Source of the DNA: Ignavibacteriales bacterium
Lineage (GTDB): Bacteria > Bacteroidota > Ignavibacteria > Ignavibacteriales > Ignavibacteriaceae
Assembly (NCBI GenBank): GCA_016707285.1
Contig: JADJIA010000003.1
Location: 62,001-126,000 of the forward strand
Length of the DNA: 64,000 nucleotides
Direction: 5' to 3'
Shown here: piece by piece, positions 42,205 through 51,671 of the stretch
Layout: every line of letters starts with the position of its first letter
Numbering within the stretch: the first letter of the stretch is position 1
Notes under the pieces: generated by a model
What the model was told of the DNA's origin: nothing
Databases searched by the model: none
The model's input: the letters and a program-made list of their open reading frames with translations, nothing else
Program-made: the position numbers and the translations under genes

Positions 42205-42978
42205 ATGAATCAGACCAAAACTTTTAATTTTTTGCTCGCTTTACTTTTCCTCTTTTCCGCAGGAAATATTTACTCCCAAGACTGGAAAAAACTTGTTGAA
42301 GAGGGAGATAAACTTGCGGTAAAACAGTTCAAAAATGCAGATGCACTGAAAAAATTTGAAGCTGCTGACAAACTTTCACCCAACAACTGGGAAATTCAAT
42401 GGAGACTCAGCAGATCATATGTTGATATTGGTGAACATTCTTCGGGCAACTCACAACTTGCAAATTTTGAAAAAGCAAAGACTTTTGCTGACAAGGCTAT
42501 AAAACTCGCTCCTGACAAATCGATCAACTACCTCAGACGCGCAATTGCCAATGGGAGAATTGCTCTCTTTAAAAGCGTTTTTAGTGCCCCGGGGTATGTA
42601 AACGATGCAAGAGCAGATGTGGAAAAAGCGATTAAACTTGGTAACGGTGGTAGTGAAGTTCAGGCGACTGCTCATTATGTGCTTGGCAGAACCCACAACA
42701 AACTGTGTGAAAAAGCCTACCTGGTGAGAGTTCCACTTGGTCTCGGCTGGGGTGATATTGATGTTGCGATTAAAGAGCTGAATGCAGCAATCAAACTCCG
42801 TCCAAACTTCAGAATGTTCCATCTTGAGCTTGGAAAAGCATACATTGAAGATGAACAATATGCAAAAGCCCGCACGCATTTAAACAAAGTTGCAACCATC
42901 CCCTTCCTCGATGAAGATGATGCTGCTGTTCTTTCAGAAGCAAAAAAACTTTTAAATGAGATAAAGAACGAAAAATAG
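42205..42978 (+). CDS. Periplasmic TPR protein
   Basis: 257 residues with signal peptide MNQTKTFNFLLALLFLFSAG and NIYSQ. TPR-like helices: ALKKFEAADKLSPNNWEIQW, AKTFADKAIKLAPDKSINYL, VAIKELNAAIKLRPNFRMFH, LELGKAYIEDEQYAKARTHL. The layout with the long middle loop (VFSAPGYVNDARADVEKAIK) resembles RMD-type TPR proteins. It probably serves as a scaffold in the periplasm. It may be co-transcribed with the histidine kinase (29 bp gap), but no shared function is evident. Confidence 0.85.
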   Translation: MNQTKTFNFLLALLFLFSAGNIYSQDWKKLVEEGDKLAVKQFKNADALKKFEAADKLSPNNWEIQWRLSRSYVDIGEHSSGNSQLANFEKAKTFADKAIKLAPDKSINYLRRAIANGRIALFKSVFSAPGYVNDARADVEKAIKLGNGGSEVQATAHYVLGRTHNKLCEKAYLVRVPLGLGWGDIDVAIKELNAAIKLRPNFRMFHLELGKAYIEDEQYAKARTHLNKVATIPFLDEDDAAVLSEAKKLLNEIKNEK

Positions 42979-43114
42979 ATAATTGTTAGTCATGATGGAT
43001 TGTAAAATAATCCATAATTTCTAAACAAAATCAGGATACAAGTCACAAAAAAGATTTGTAAAACCTTTATCTTTTGAAGACAAATATTGAGTTTTACGGG
43101 AGAACAAAACTTTA

Positions 43115-43867
43115 ATGTCTTATGATATAAGAATTCAAAAGGAGTTAATCAACAAGTTAGCAGATTCAAGGAAGATTGTAGTTTTTACAGGTTCGGGAGT
43201 GAGTGCAGAGAGTGGAATCCCCACATTCAGGGGGGATGATGGTCTTTGGAAAAAATTCAGCGCACACGAACTTGCAAATTTTGATTCTTTCATGAAGAAT
43301 CCTGACCTTGTTTGGGAGTGGTATCAGTATAGAAGGAGAATCATTAACGATTCGAAACCAAACGCCGGGCATCGTGCTCTGGTTGAATTGGAGAAATATC
43401 TTGATGTTACAATAGTTACCCAAAATGTTGACAATCTTCATCAGAGGGCCGGTAGTTCGAGAGTTTATGAACTTCACGGAAATATTACACGAAATAAATG
43501 CACCGCCTGCGGTAAACGGTATGACGGTGAAATTGAACTTGCTGACAATAAACCGCCTCACTGCGAATGTGGGGCGCTTGTCAGGCCTGATGTTGTCTGG
43601 TTTGGTGAAAACCTCCCCGAGGGGGTTTATGAACTTGCCGAAGAACAATGTGAGTCGTGCGATGTTATGCTTGTTGTAGGTACTTCCGGAGTGGTTTATC
43701 CTGCGGCACTACTTCCATCGGCTGCGCTCTCTTCAGGAGCAATGGTTGTTGATATTAATATTGACGATTCCGACCACCAACATGGAAGGAGGCTCTTTAT
43801 TAAGGGGCGTTCGGGTGAGGTGCTTCCGGCAATTTTTGACGAGATCAAACGGCTGAAGGAATATTGA
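43115..43867 (+). CDS. cobB: Sir2-family NAD-dependent protein deacylase
   Basis: 250 residues. NAD-binding GSGVSAESGIPTFRGDDGLW (about residues 26-45), TQNVDNLHQRAG, catalytic His in VYELHGNITRNK, zinc site CTACGKRY...HCECG, and VRPDVVWFGENLPE and VVGTSGVVYPAA. It removes acetyl or other acyl groups from Lys using NAD+. The residues between the two strands of the pocket do not show the Tyr/Arg pair of desuccinylases clearly, so acyl preference is open. The stop overlaps the TTG start of radA by 4 nt (TTGA), so the two genes are coupled. Confidence 0.93.
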   Translation: MSYDIRIQKELINKLADSRKIVVFTGSGVSAESGIPTFRGDDGLWKKFSAHELANFDSFMKNPDLVWEWYQYRRRIINDSKPNAGHRALVELEKYLDVTIVTQNVDNLHQRAGSSRVYELHGNITRNKCTACGKRYDGEIELADNKPPHCECGALVRPDVVWFGENLPEGVYELAEEQCESCDVMLVVGTSGVVYPAALLPSAALSSGAMVVDINIDDSDHQHGRRLFIKGRSGEVLPAIFDEIKRLKEY

Positions 43868-45210
43868 AAAAAGAAAAGACCAAGTTTGTATGTGCTTCCT
43901 GTGGATATGAAAGTATCAGGTGGCTTGGGAAGTGTCCCGAGTGTGAATCCTGGAATACTTTTAGTGAAGAGGTTGTGGTTAAACAGGAGGCAAAAGGGAA
44001 GCAAGGTTACAGCGGTCCACTTAACATCAGCAAACTTCACAAAATAGAATCTTCATCGGTGTCGCGGTTTTCATCCGGGATACAGGAACTCGACAGAACA
44101 CTCGGCGGTGGCTTTGTGCCCGGTTCGGTTATTTTGTTGGGAGGTGAACCCGGAATCGGCAAATCGACGATTCTTCTGCAATCACTCGCACTTCTTAAAA
44201 AACCTTCATTATATGTTACAGGTGAAGAGTCGCTCCAGCAAATCAAAATGAGAGCTGAACGGCTTGGAATCGCTTCAGATCTGATTACGATACTCGCCGA
44301 AACCGATCTTAACAAGATTCTTTCGGCGATTAATGATACAGAACCCACACTTTTTGTTATCGACTCGATTCAAACTGTTCACAACCCTGAATTAATGAGC
44401 TCCCCCGGCACTGTTTCACAGATTCGGGAATCGGCTTATGCTTTGATGGAAAATGCAAAAACAACAGGAAGAACTGCTGTAATTATCGGACATGTAACCA
44501 AGGAGGGATCGCTCGCGGGACCTAAAATTCTTGAACACATGGTGGATACCGTTCTCCAGTTTGAAGGGGATGGCAACAATCTTTTCAGAATTATCCGTGC
44601 CATCAAAAATCGTTTTGGCAGTTCAAACGAGATTGGTGTTTTTGAGATGCAGGGAAGCGGATTAAAAGAAGTTCCCAATCCTTCAGGTGTATTTCTGAAT
44701 GAAGACAAAACTGTAAATTCCGGTAGTTGTATTACGGCAGTTTTTGAAGGGACGAGGGCTATTCTTACCGAAGTGCAGGCACTTGTGGTTCCCTCTTATT
44801 TTGGAAATCCATCAAGAATCACAAGTGGATTTGATCAGCGAAAACTTTCGATCCTTCTTGCTGTGCTTGAGAAGAGAGCCAAAATCAATCTGTCAAACAA
44901 AAATGTATTTATAAATGTATCAGGAGGGATGAGGATTGATGAACCTGCTTCTGACTTACCGATATGTTTGAGCATCATTTCTTCTTCGAGAGAAAAAACG
45001 CTTCCGCCGGGAATAATCGTAATTGGTGAAGTGGGGCTTGGAGGTGAGATTCGTGGTGTCCCCCAAATAATTGCCCGTCTTAAAGAAGCCGAAAAACTTG
45101 GATTTATTTCAGCCATCATCCCAAAAGCCAATTTCCCCGAAACCAAAGGGAAAACCGGAATGAAAATAAAAGCCGTTTCGTCAATCGAAGAGGCGGTTAA
45201 TACCTTTTAA
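43864..45210 (+). CDS. radA: DNA repair protein RadA
   Basis: 448 residues, starting with TTG that overlaps the cobB stop. N-terminal C4 zinc finger (Cys10, 13, 24, 27 in FVCASCGYESIRWLGKCPEC). RecA-like ATPase with Walker A LLGGEPGIGKST (about 91-102), Walker B TLFVIDSIQT, and the RadA-specific KNRFG motif (RAIKNRFGSSNEIGVF). The C-terminal Lon-like domain is complete (INVSGGMRIDEPASDLPICL). RadA migrates branches during recombination. The 3' end overlaps the oppositely oriented DUF4276 gene by 4 bp. Confidence 0.95.
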   Translation: MKKEKTKFVCASCGYESIRWLGKCPECESWNTFSEEVVVKQEAKGKQGYSGPLNISKLHKIESSSVSRFSSGIQELDRTLGGGFVPGSVILLGGEPGIGKSTILLQSLALLKKPSLYVTGEESLQQIKMRAERLGIASDLITILAETDLNKILSAINDTEPTLFVIDSIQTVHNPELMSSPGTVSQIRESAYALMENAKTTGRTAVIIGHVTKEGSLAGPKILEHMVDTVLQFEGDGNNLFRIIRAIKNRFGSSNEIGVFEMQGSGLKEVPNPSGVFLNEDKTVNSGSCITAVFEGTRAILTEVQALVVPSYFGNPSRITSGFDQRKLSILLAVLEKRAKINLSNKNVFINVSGGMRIDEPASDLPICLSIISSSREKTLPPGIIVIGEVGLGGEIRGVPQIIARLKEAEKLGFISAIIPKANFPETKGKTGMKIKAVSSIEEAVNTF

Positions 45211-45905
45211 TTCGGTGTTGTACCGAGACCTTCCAGTTTTGTTATCCATGCACGAAAGTGTTTACACCGCTCTTTAAGTAGTGGAATACCTGTATTCCCA
45301 GCTGCACTTGCTCCGGCCGTTGGTTTTTGGGATTTATACTTTGGCAGGATCTTTATAATCCGTTTTGATGGAGCGGTTGTTTTGCCTTCATCAATTAATT
45401 CAGGGTTTCCACCAAATTCATCTGCTATCTTTTCAAGTTCAGAAACAGAGTTTTGCGCCTCAAATAAAATATTACCGAGTTGTGCCGGTTGGACAAATAG
45501 CAGGGATTCAAATTCGTGTAATTGAATGTAAGGGATAAAACTTTTGTCAGCTATATCCTTACTAAATTCAGATTCAAGGTAATCAATTTTTGCATACGGG
45601 TCTTTTATGTTGTGCGCAAGAGTTTGCCCAGGAAAGTTCTCAGGCAAAGCATAAAGGTCGAACATTGTAGTAAAATATACCTCAGGATTTTGATCCTCTC
45701 GCATCCATTTAGTAATATCTCCTTTAGCTTTTTCGTAGTTAAATAAGCCCCCTCGAAATATTTTTGATTTTTTTCTTCCTGATTCAACTTTTCGAACACT
45801 TGTAACAATTGAAAAATTTCCAAGATATGGGGTAACTGTATTATTGACGAATCTCTCTTCAGTTTCACCCTCAACGATGATGTTTAAACGTTTATAACCG
45901 CTCAT
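45207..45905 (-). CDS. DUF4276 (Toprim-like) protein, partner of the AAA ATPase
   Basis: 232 residues. Start ATG 45903-45905 overlaps the ATPase stop by 3-4 nt (ATGA), so a longer reading into the ATPase is not used. Acidic motifs: VEGETEERF (11-19), TTMFDLYALP (79-88) and LHEFESLLF (129-137), a set resembling the metal-binding Glu and Asp residues of Toprim folds. DUF4276 proteins regularly pair with OLD/AAA15-type ATPases in presumed antiphage modules, where the ATPase senses and the Toprim-like partner cuts nucleic acid. That role is inferred from pairing. Confidence 0.85.
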   Translation of the reverse strand: MSGYKRLNIIVEGETEERFVNNTVTPYLGNFSIVTSVRKVESGRKKSKIFRGGLFNYEKAKGDITKWMREDQNPEVYFTTMFDLYALPENFPGQTLAHNIKDPYAKIDYLESEFSKDIADKSFIPYIQLHEFESLLFVQPAQLGNILFEAQNSVSELEKIADEFGGNPELIDEGKTTAPSKRIIKILPKYKSQKPTAGASAAGNTGIPLLKERCKHFRAWITKLEGLGTTPN

Positions 45906-47032
45906 GGTTTTCCCCCAAGAACATTTTTCTCCCATAATTCACTTAAACTATATTCCTCTAACCACTCTTTTAGCGAATTTATATCCAGGCGTCTCAGTTT
46001 TGTACAATTCTCGATTCTGTTCTTCTCAACAACCACGATCTCAGAAGGCTCAAATTCATCAACAAAGTTTGGAGATTGAGTGGCAATTATTATCTGAGTT
46101 TCTGATTTAACCAAGTTAATTACATTAGCCAAAATGGAGATTGCAGACGGGTGAAGCCCCAACTCAGGTTCATCTATAATTATAATAGGAGGAAGGAGTT
46201 CTTTTGGTCTGAGCAACAGAGTCATTAAAGCGATGAATCGCAATGATCCGTCTGATAATTGGTGTGGTCCGAATAGATGGTCGGAATATTTAGCCCGCCA
46301 GTTTAATATAATGTTTTTTCCGGAGTAAATATCGGGTTCCAAAACAAAATCTTCGAATTCCGGTAAAACATATCTGATATGCTCTACGATTCTTTTGTAA
46401 TAATTATTCCATTTATCGGAGTTCTTTTGGGCATATAAAATTGCAGCTAAATTTCCGCCATCGCTCTTTAGATTTTTGTTGTCATTCAAATATGAGTTTT
46501 TTCTCATTGGTGAAGCATTGGTAGTATCATGAAAGTGATATACTTGAAAACACTTTAACAGATTGTTGACAGCTAGAAATTTTGTATTTTCTTTATTGAC
46601 CAACTTAGATAATGCCGTTTCTTTCTTCCCCAGTGCCTTGGTCATCTCACTTATGCGGATCCCTGTTTCAGATTGCCAATCCGATCCTTCCTCAGAAATG
46701 AACAGAGTATCCCCAGCGGCGTATGACAAAATAAATCTGTAATTCTGCACGGAGTTATTAAAACTAAATTTAAACTGACTTTCAATTTGAGCAGTCTTTT
46801 TCGCCCCTAAGTAAAGAAGGCTGTCAGCTCCACCATTAATGCCTATATATTTATGAAGCGAATCATTCATCATATTTGTAATCATTCTAAAAAATGAGAT
46901 TAAATTGCTTTTCCCTGCTCCGTTTGCCCCGATGAGCACAGTCAGGTCTCCAAGTTCAAGCTTTTGACCTTCTGCATTAAATGATTTGAAACCTTTTATG
47001 TCGATGCTTTGCATTAAAAACTTTTGGCTCAT
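45902..47032 (-). CDS. OLD/AAA15-like ABC-type ATPase
   Basis: 376 residues. Walker A IGANGAGKSNLISFF (34-48), signature LSDGSLRFIAL (259-269), Walker B IIIIDEPELGLHP (283-295), switch ATQSP (317-321). The spacing between Walker A and the signature, filled with a helical insert, matches SMC/OLD-type ATPases rather than transporters. Unlike single-protein OLD nucleases it lacks a fused Toprim; that function is supplied by the coupled DUF4276 gene. No upstream gene shares the operon. A strong hairpin lies 110 bp upstream. Confidence 0.88.
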   Translation of the reverse strand: MSQKFLMQSIDIKGFKSFNAEGQKLELGDLTVLIGANGAGKSNLISFFRMITNMMNDSLHKYIGINGGADSLLYLGAKKTAQIESQFKFSFNNSVQNYRFILSYAAGDTLFISEEGSDWQSETGIRISEMTKALGKKETALSKLVNKENTKFLAVNNLLKCFQVYHFHDTTNASPMRKNSYLNDNKNLKSDGGNLAAILYAQKNSDKWNNYYKRIVEHIRYVLPEFEDFVLEPDIYSGKNIILNWRAKYSDHLFGPHQLSDGSLRFIALMTLLLRPKELLPPIIIIDEPELGLHPSAISILANVINLVKSETQIIIATQSPNFVDEFEPSEIVVVEKNRIENCTKLRRLDINSLKEWLEEYSLSELWEKNVLGGKP

Positions 47033-47142
47033 TTTTTATAACTCCGATTCTGAATTCAATTTGTAAATATAGCGAATTGGGCATAATCTATGAAATAGTT
47101 AGTTGTATGTGAACTTTCCAGCAGAGGATGATTACAAAATCC

Positions 47143-47175
47143 GGACAAATTTGCAATCAGATTGCAAAATTGTCC
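47143..47175. other. 15-bp-stem hairpin upstream of the AAA/DUF4276 pair
   Basis: ggacaaatttgcaat-cag-attgcaaaattgtcc: one mismatch in 15 pairs, loop of 3. No T-run follows, so it is not a typical terminator. It may be an operator or the fold of a leader RNA. The rest of the gap 47033-47259 shows nothing else. Confidence 0.6.
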
Positions 47176-47259
47176 AACTTTTAAAAATATTCAGTGGAAT
47201 ATTAGTGGTATCAGTGAAAATCTGCTAGACCTAAAACAACCAAAAGCTCAAAGCCAGCT

Positions 47260-48528
47260 TCAAGTTTTTTGTTTTTTCTTTTTGGCTGCGGGGAAGAGGA
47301 TGTTATTGAGGATCAGCCTGTAGCCGGGAGAATTTTTGTAGAGGTTGAGGTCGGTTGGGGGATCGGAGACGGCATGCTGATAGTCTTCAGGGTCATGTCC
47401 GCCATAGAAAGTGAAAAAACCTCTGCCAAAAGTGCCGTGAAGGTATTTTAACTGATCGGTGTCTTTTCTTTCACCGAGAACAATCACCGATTTTTTTACA
47501 CGATTTCTGCGGAACATGGTGGTCTGCCCCATAAAACCTTTAACCACATTGGTATGGCATTGGGTTAACATCGTAGGGACGGGATCGTATTTTGCAGAAA
47601 ATTCAAAGAGGGTAAAATAGTCATTCCCAAAATCGAGTATTTCAGTGGGTTGGATATCAATATCACTATATTCATAAACATAGGGATTTTGTTCGAGTAT
47701 AAAATCTGTGAATGCGAGTGTACTTCCATAGTCAAGTTTTGACTGAGCCTGCGGGTCTGCAGCATCACCATCAAACATGTTGGCAGCTATGTCGGAACCT
47801 TCTGCTGAAAGAGCAATATCGTACGAATCAGTAGCTGAGCACATCGCAAACAAAAAACCACCTGATCCTACAAAGCTTTTTATTCCTTTTGCAACATCAA
47901 GCATCATATTTGAAACCTTGCTGTAACCAAGCCTTTTAGCATCCGCCTCATATCTGCGTTGGTTTTCAACATACCATTGAGCATTTGCGTAACTTGCATA
48001 AAATTTTCCGTATTGCCCGGTAAAATCTTCATGGTGGAGGTGGAGCCAGTCATATTTGTTTAGATCACCACGGATAATCTCTTCATTCCAGAATTTATCG
48101 TAGGGGATTCCCGAATACTCAAGAGCAAGGGTAACGGCATCATCCCAGGGATGGAAACCGGGAGGAACATAAACAGCCACTTTGGGGGCTTTTTCCATCC
48201 TGACCACATCCATGTTTTGATCTTCCTGCTGCACAAAGGAGTAGATATCCACGGCAGCACCGGGATCAAGTTGTTCAAAATAAACACCCTGAAGGCGGCA
48301 GTCGAGTAGTACATCGTCAGAATAATCAATAGCGAAAGAACCGCCGCGGTAGTTTAACAGCCAGTCGGCAGTATATCCTTTGGAGAGGGCACGATAGGTT
48401 ACGCCGTATGCCTTCAGGTGGTCGGTCTGGTTCAGGTCCATCGGAATTAAAATTTTATTCTGCGGCAGAATATTATTCGTCAGCAGAAGCAAAAACAGGA
48501 ACAGAAGAATGGACCTGAACTTAATCAC
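47260..48528 (-). CDS. Conserved secreted protein (often labelled asparagine synthetase B)
   Basis: 422 residues from GTG 48528, six bases after the clpX stop, giving signal peptide VIKFRSILLFLFLLLLTNNI and LPQ. An in-frame extension into clpX is not likely. The mature part starts KILIPMDLNQTDHLKAYGVT and includes FAIDYSDDVLL, KVAVYVPPGFHPWDDAVTLA, YDWLHLHHEDFTGQYGKF and FFTFYGGHDPEDYQHAV. I know this family from Bacteroidota/Ignavibacteria, where it is annotated 'asparagine synthetase B' although no synthetase or amidotransferase signature is present. The middle looks like a ThuA/glutamine-amidotransferase-type alpha/beta fold. Function unknown. Confidence 0.75.
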   Translation of the reverse strand: MIKFRSILLFLFLLLLTNNILPQNKILIPMDLNQTDHLKAYGVTYRALSKGYTADWLLNYRGGSFAIDYSDDVLLDCRLQGVYFEQLDPGAAVDIYSFVQQEDQNMDVVRMEKAPKVAVYVPPGFHPWDDAVTLALEYSGIPYDKFWNEEIIRGDLNKYDWLHLHHEDFTGQYGKFYASYANAQWYVENQRRYEADAKRLGYSKVSNMMLDVAKGIKSFVGSGGFLFAMCSATDSYDIALSAEGSDIAANMFDGDAADPQAQSKLDYGSTLAFTDFILEQNPYVYEYSDIDIQPTEILDFGNDYFTLFEFSAKYDPVPTMLTQCHTNVVKGFMGQTTMFRRNRVKKSVIVLGERKDTDQLKYLHGTFGRGFFTFYGGHDPEDYQHAVSDPPTDLNLYKNSPGYRLILNNILFPAAKKKKQKT

Positions 48529-48533
48529 AGGCG

Positions 48534-49784
48534 TCAGGCTGATTTTTTTTCTCTTTCGAGATAGATGGGTTCGCCCACTCCGTTTACAACATCGCGGGTG
48601 ATAATACACTGCCCAATCTCTCTTCTTTCAGGGAGGTCAAACATGATATCAACCATAAATTCTTCAACAATCGATCTTAGAGCACGGGCACCCGTTTTCC
48701 GTTCAATGGCTTTTTCAACAATTGCATCAACTGCAAATGGATCAAATTCCAATTGAATGTCTTCCATTGCAAACATTTTTTTGTATTGTTTCAGGATCGC
48801 ATTTTTGGGTTCGTTCAAAATGATCGACAAAGCTTCTTTACTAAGTGAGTGAAGAGGTGCTAACACAGGTATTCTGCCGATAAGTTCGGGTATAAGCCCA
48901 AAACGAAGCAGATCTTCCGGTTTTACCATTCCAATCAATTCATCATCTGAAAGGTGGTTGGTGTCGATAGCATCCGCACCAAATCCCATTTTACTTTTGT
49001 TGATACGGTTTGAAATTATCTTTTCGATTCCTTCAAATGCACCGCCAACTATAAAGAGAATATTTTTAGTGTTAACATAAATAAGACTTTGTTCGGGGTG
49101 TTTTCTTCCACCTTTTGGGGGAACTCCGGCAACGGTACCCTCAAGAATTTTGAGGAGTGCCTGCTGAACGCCTTCACCCGATACATCTCTTGTGATGGAA
49201 GAGCCTTCGCTTTTACGGGCGATTTTGTCAATCTCATCGATATAAACAATTCCACGCTGGGCTTTTTCGAGGTTATAGTCGGAAGCCTGAAGCAGATGGA
49301 CAAGAACGGTTTCAACATCGTCGCCTACATATCCTGCTTCTGTAATAGTTGTGGCATCGGCGATTGCAAACGGGACATCCAGAACTCTTGAAAGAGTTTT
49401 TGCGAGCAGGGTTTTTCCTGTTCCTGTTGGTCCAATCAGCATAATATTACTTTTTTCAATTTCCACATCGCCGAGGCTGAAGAGGGAATCGTCGTGATTT
49501 ACTCGTTTATAGTGGTTATAAACTGCCACGGCGAGTGTTTTCTTTGCTCTTTCCTGTCCAATTACATGTTCACCCAGAGTATCATATATGAATCTTGGGG
49601 TAACATCCATTGCTTTTTTTGGTTTTGCTTTAACGGCGCTAAGATTTGATCTTAAGATTTCAACGCTGCTTTCAACGCAGATTTCACAGATATAAACATC
49701 GGGTCCTGCAATCAGGCTTACTTCGCCTGCATCTCTACCACAGAATGAACAGCGGGTATTTTTGTTTGTTAGTCTTTTGGACAT
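48534..49784 (-). CDS. clpX: ClpX, ATPase subunit of the ClpXP protease
   Basis: 416 residues. Zinc-binding domain with Cys12, 15, 33, 36 (RCSFCGRDAG, YICEICVESS). AAA+ core: Walker A GPTGTGKT (118-125), pore loop GYVGDD (151-156), Walker B IVYIDEIDKI, and the IGF-type loop for ClpP docking should lie near SNRINKSKMGFGAD, where LGF/IGF is seen only as 'MGFG'. The C-terminal GARALRSIVEEFMVDIMFDL is intact. It unfolds tagged proteins for ClpP. clpP is not in the window. It is followed by the GTG-started secreted-protein gene (5 bp). Confidence 0.95.
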   Translation of the reverse strand: MSKRLTNKNTRCSFCGRDAGEVSLIAGPDVYICEICVESSVEILRSNLSAVKAKPKKAMDVTPRFIYDTLGEHVIGQERAKKTLAVAVYNHYKRVNHDDSLFSLGDVEIEKSNIMLIGPTGTGKTLLAKTLSRVLDVPFAIADATTITEAGYVGDDVETVLVHLLQASDYNLEKAQRGIVYIDEIDKIARKSEGSSITRDVSGEGVQQALLKILEGTVAGVPPKGGRKHPEQSLIYVNTKNILFIVGGAFEGIEKIISNRINKSKMGFGADAIDTNHLSDDELIGMVKPEDLLRFGLIPELIGRIPVLAPLHSLSKEALSIILNEPKNAILKQYKKMFAMEDIQLEFDPFAVDAIVEKAIERKTGARALRSIVEEFMVDIMFDLPERREIGQCIITRDVVNGVGEPIYLEREKKSA

Positions 49785-49790
49785 ACTTTC

Positions 49791-51650
49791 TCAGTTGTTT
49801 TTTAATGACAATATTGTCTCACGGGCTTTATCGTTTAAAATGGATTTGGGGAATTGAATCAAGATCTGTTCGTAAGAGGAAATAGCCTTTTGAATATCCT
49901 TTTTTCCAAATTGATAAATTTGTCCCTGTAAAAATAACGATTTATCGGCATATATATTGAATTGATCCCCTGATGAGGTTTCGATAATTGAAATTGCCTC
50001 ATCATAATTGTTAAGTGAAGCAGCGAGTTCGGCTGATCGAAACCGTGCAAGAGCTGCCATAATTGGGGAAGGAGAATTTTTTAATTCTGAAAACAGCTTA
50101 AACGCATCCAACAATTCACCCTGAATAATAGCTCTTTCAGCGGAGGCAAGTTTCAGGAGTGACAATGAATCGGTCATCTTTTTATTTATAAGTGGTGCAA
50201 GTTCCAGCGCATCGTTTGCAAGATTATCAGTTGGTACGCCCACAATCTCTGTCAACAGTTCAAGAGTTTTGTCGATATCATTTTTGAAAAACCACGACAT
50301 CATCAGGTTAAAACGGGCACGATTTTTAACATCGGGATCGGTGCTAAAAGCAGTAATTGCTGAGGAGAAGGCATGGATTGCAAGGTCAACATTGTCTTTT
50401 TTTAGTGCGATCAGGCCTTTCCCAAGCCATGCATTCGCTGCAAACTGAGAGTTGGGGCGGTTTTCGACAAGGTCGTTGAAACGGGATTCAGCTTCGCCGG
50501 GATCGTTGATTTTATAATAAAGATATCCCGTCCTGTAAATTGCCTCACTTGCAGTCTCTGAATTTTTAAAGGAGGAGATAATTTCCAAATATTTGGAGAT
50601 TACCTTTTCATATTCCTCTTTTTCAGGAAGTATCCCGAGATCGTAGGGTTTCCAATCGGGGTTTAGCTCACGGTATTTCAGGTTGAGAATTTCTTCGAGA
50701 GCCTTCACGAGATTAAGATTAATGATCGGTTTATCGGGTCTGGTTGGATATTTATCCAAAAGAGTTGAATAAGCACTTACAGCCGAGGGATAATCGCCCG
50801 CATAAAACGATTCTTCACCAACCCGATAGAGTGAAACACCGTTGTCTTTCCCAAAGTCTTCAAGTTTCAGTGCTGTTTCGATCGATTTTGGAAACATTCT
50901 TTGATCGATGTAGAGAGCAAGCATCACACGGAGAGTGGCTTCATTTGGGTCTTCAATTTTTTCAAAAGCCTTAATATATTCTCTTGCAGCATCCGGGTTA
51001 TTTGAAGTGGTTCTTATTCTGCCTTCAATTTGTGCTGACTGCCCGGGTTCGAGCTCCAGAAGTTCAACATAGGCCTCGGCAGCTTTGTCATACTGCATCA
51101 TGTAACCATAGAGATAACCGAGATCGAGAAGAAAATAAATCGGTTGTCCCGACGCATTTTTCCCTTTTTCGAGCAGGTTGATGGCGGTTTCAAATCCCTT
51201 AACTTCAATTGCCGAGTAAGCGAGAATTTTTGTGTAGTTGATTTCGTAGTTATATACTTTCAGGAAATCATCCCAGAGAGCAAGTGCCTCTTTTTCTTTC
51301 CCTTGCATGAAATATGTTTTCCCGAGCAGGTTCACCCCGTTTATATCGCCGGGCATTTGTTCATTCCATTTATTTAGGTAAGATATCGACTCATCATATT
51401 GTTTTAGTCTGTTGCATACACGGACGAGAGATTCGAGGAACAAATAGTCCAGCGGTTTGGTTTTGTGGAGATCGAGGTAGATTGTTTTTGCTTTTTCAAA
51501 CTGGTTTAACTGCTCAAACTGTCCGGCGAGCATAAGTTTATTATTCAGATCACCCGGCTGGGCAATAAGCGAAGTTAAAAACAAAGAGAAGAAAAGGAAT
51601 AATTTCAATAAAATACCTGTGTTTGGCAAAAACTCTAATATATTAGACAA
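49791..51650 (-). CDS. Secreted tetratricopeptide-repeat protein
   Basis: 619 residues. Signal sequence with hydrophobic core ILLKLFLFFSLFLTSLIAQ. From about residue 45 to the end there are TPR units (FEKAKTIYLDLHKTKPLDYL, GKTYFMQGKEKEALALWDDF, YDKAAEAYVELLELEPGQSA, GDYPSAVSAYSTLLDKYPTR, IQKAISSYEQILIQFPKSIL). Large TPR proteins of this group often carry outer-membrane or gliding/secretion scaffolds. Six bp separate it from clpX downstream, so it heads a leftward operon TPR-clpX-secreted protein. Confidence 0.85.
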   Translation of the reverse strand: MSNILEFLPNTGILLKLFLFFSLFLTSLIAQPGDLNNKLMLAGQFEQLNQFEKAKTIYLDLHKTKPLDYLFLESLVRVCNRLKQYDESISYLNKWNEQMPGDINGVNLLGKTYFMQGKEKEALALWDDFLKVYNYEINYTKILAYSAIEVKGFETAINLLEKGKNASGQPIYFLLDLGYLYGYMMQYDKAAEAYVELLELEPGQSAQIEGRIRTTSNNPDAAREYIKAFEKIEDPNEATLRVMLALYIDQRMFPKSIETALKLEDFGKDNGVSLYRVGEESFYAGDYPSAVSAYSTLLDKYPTRPDKPIINLNLVKALEEILNLKYRELNPDWKPYDLGILPEKEEYEKVISKYLEIISSFKNSETASEAIYRTGYLYYKINDPGEAESRFNDLVENRPNSQFAANAWLGKGLIALKKDNVDLAIHAFSSAITAFSTDPDVKNRARFNLMMSWFFKNDIDKTLELLTEIVGVPTDNLANDALELAPLINKKMTDSLSLLKLASAERAIIQGELLDAFKLFSELKNSPSPIMAALARFRSAELAASLNNYDEAISIIETSSGDQFNIYADKSLFLQGQIYQFGKKDIQKAISSYEQILIQFPKSILNDKARETILSLKNN

Positions 51651-51671
51651 AATAAAGGGGGATAAGGTTTC

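Noticed and set aside
45902..47032. Naming the ATPase/DUF4276 pair as PARIS (AriA/AriB)
   Set aside because: PARIS uses a DUF4435 Toprim partner. The partner here fits DUF4276, so only the general ATPase/Toprim logic is claimed.
47143..47175. Terminator upstream of the AAA/DUF4276 pair
   Set aside because: Stem is long, but no T-run follows on either strand within 10 bp, so it is recorded only as a hairpin.
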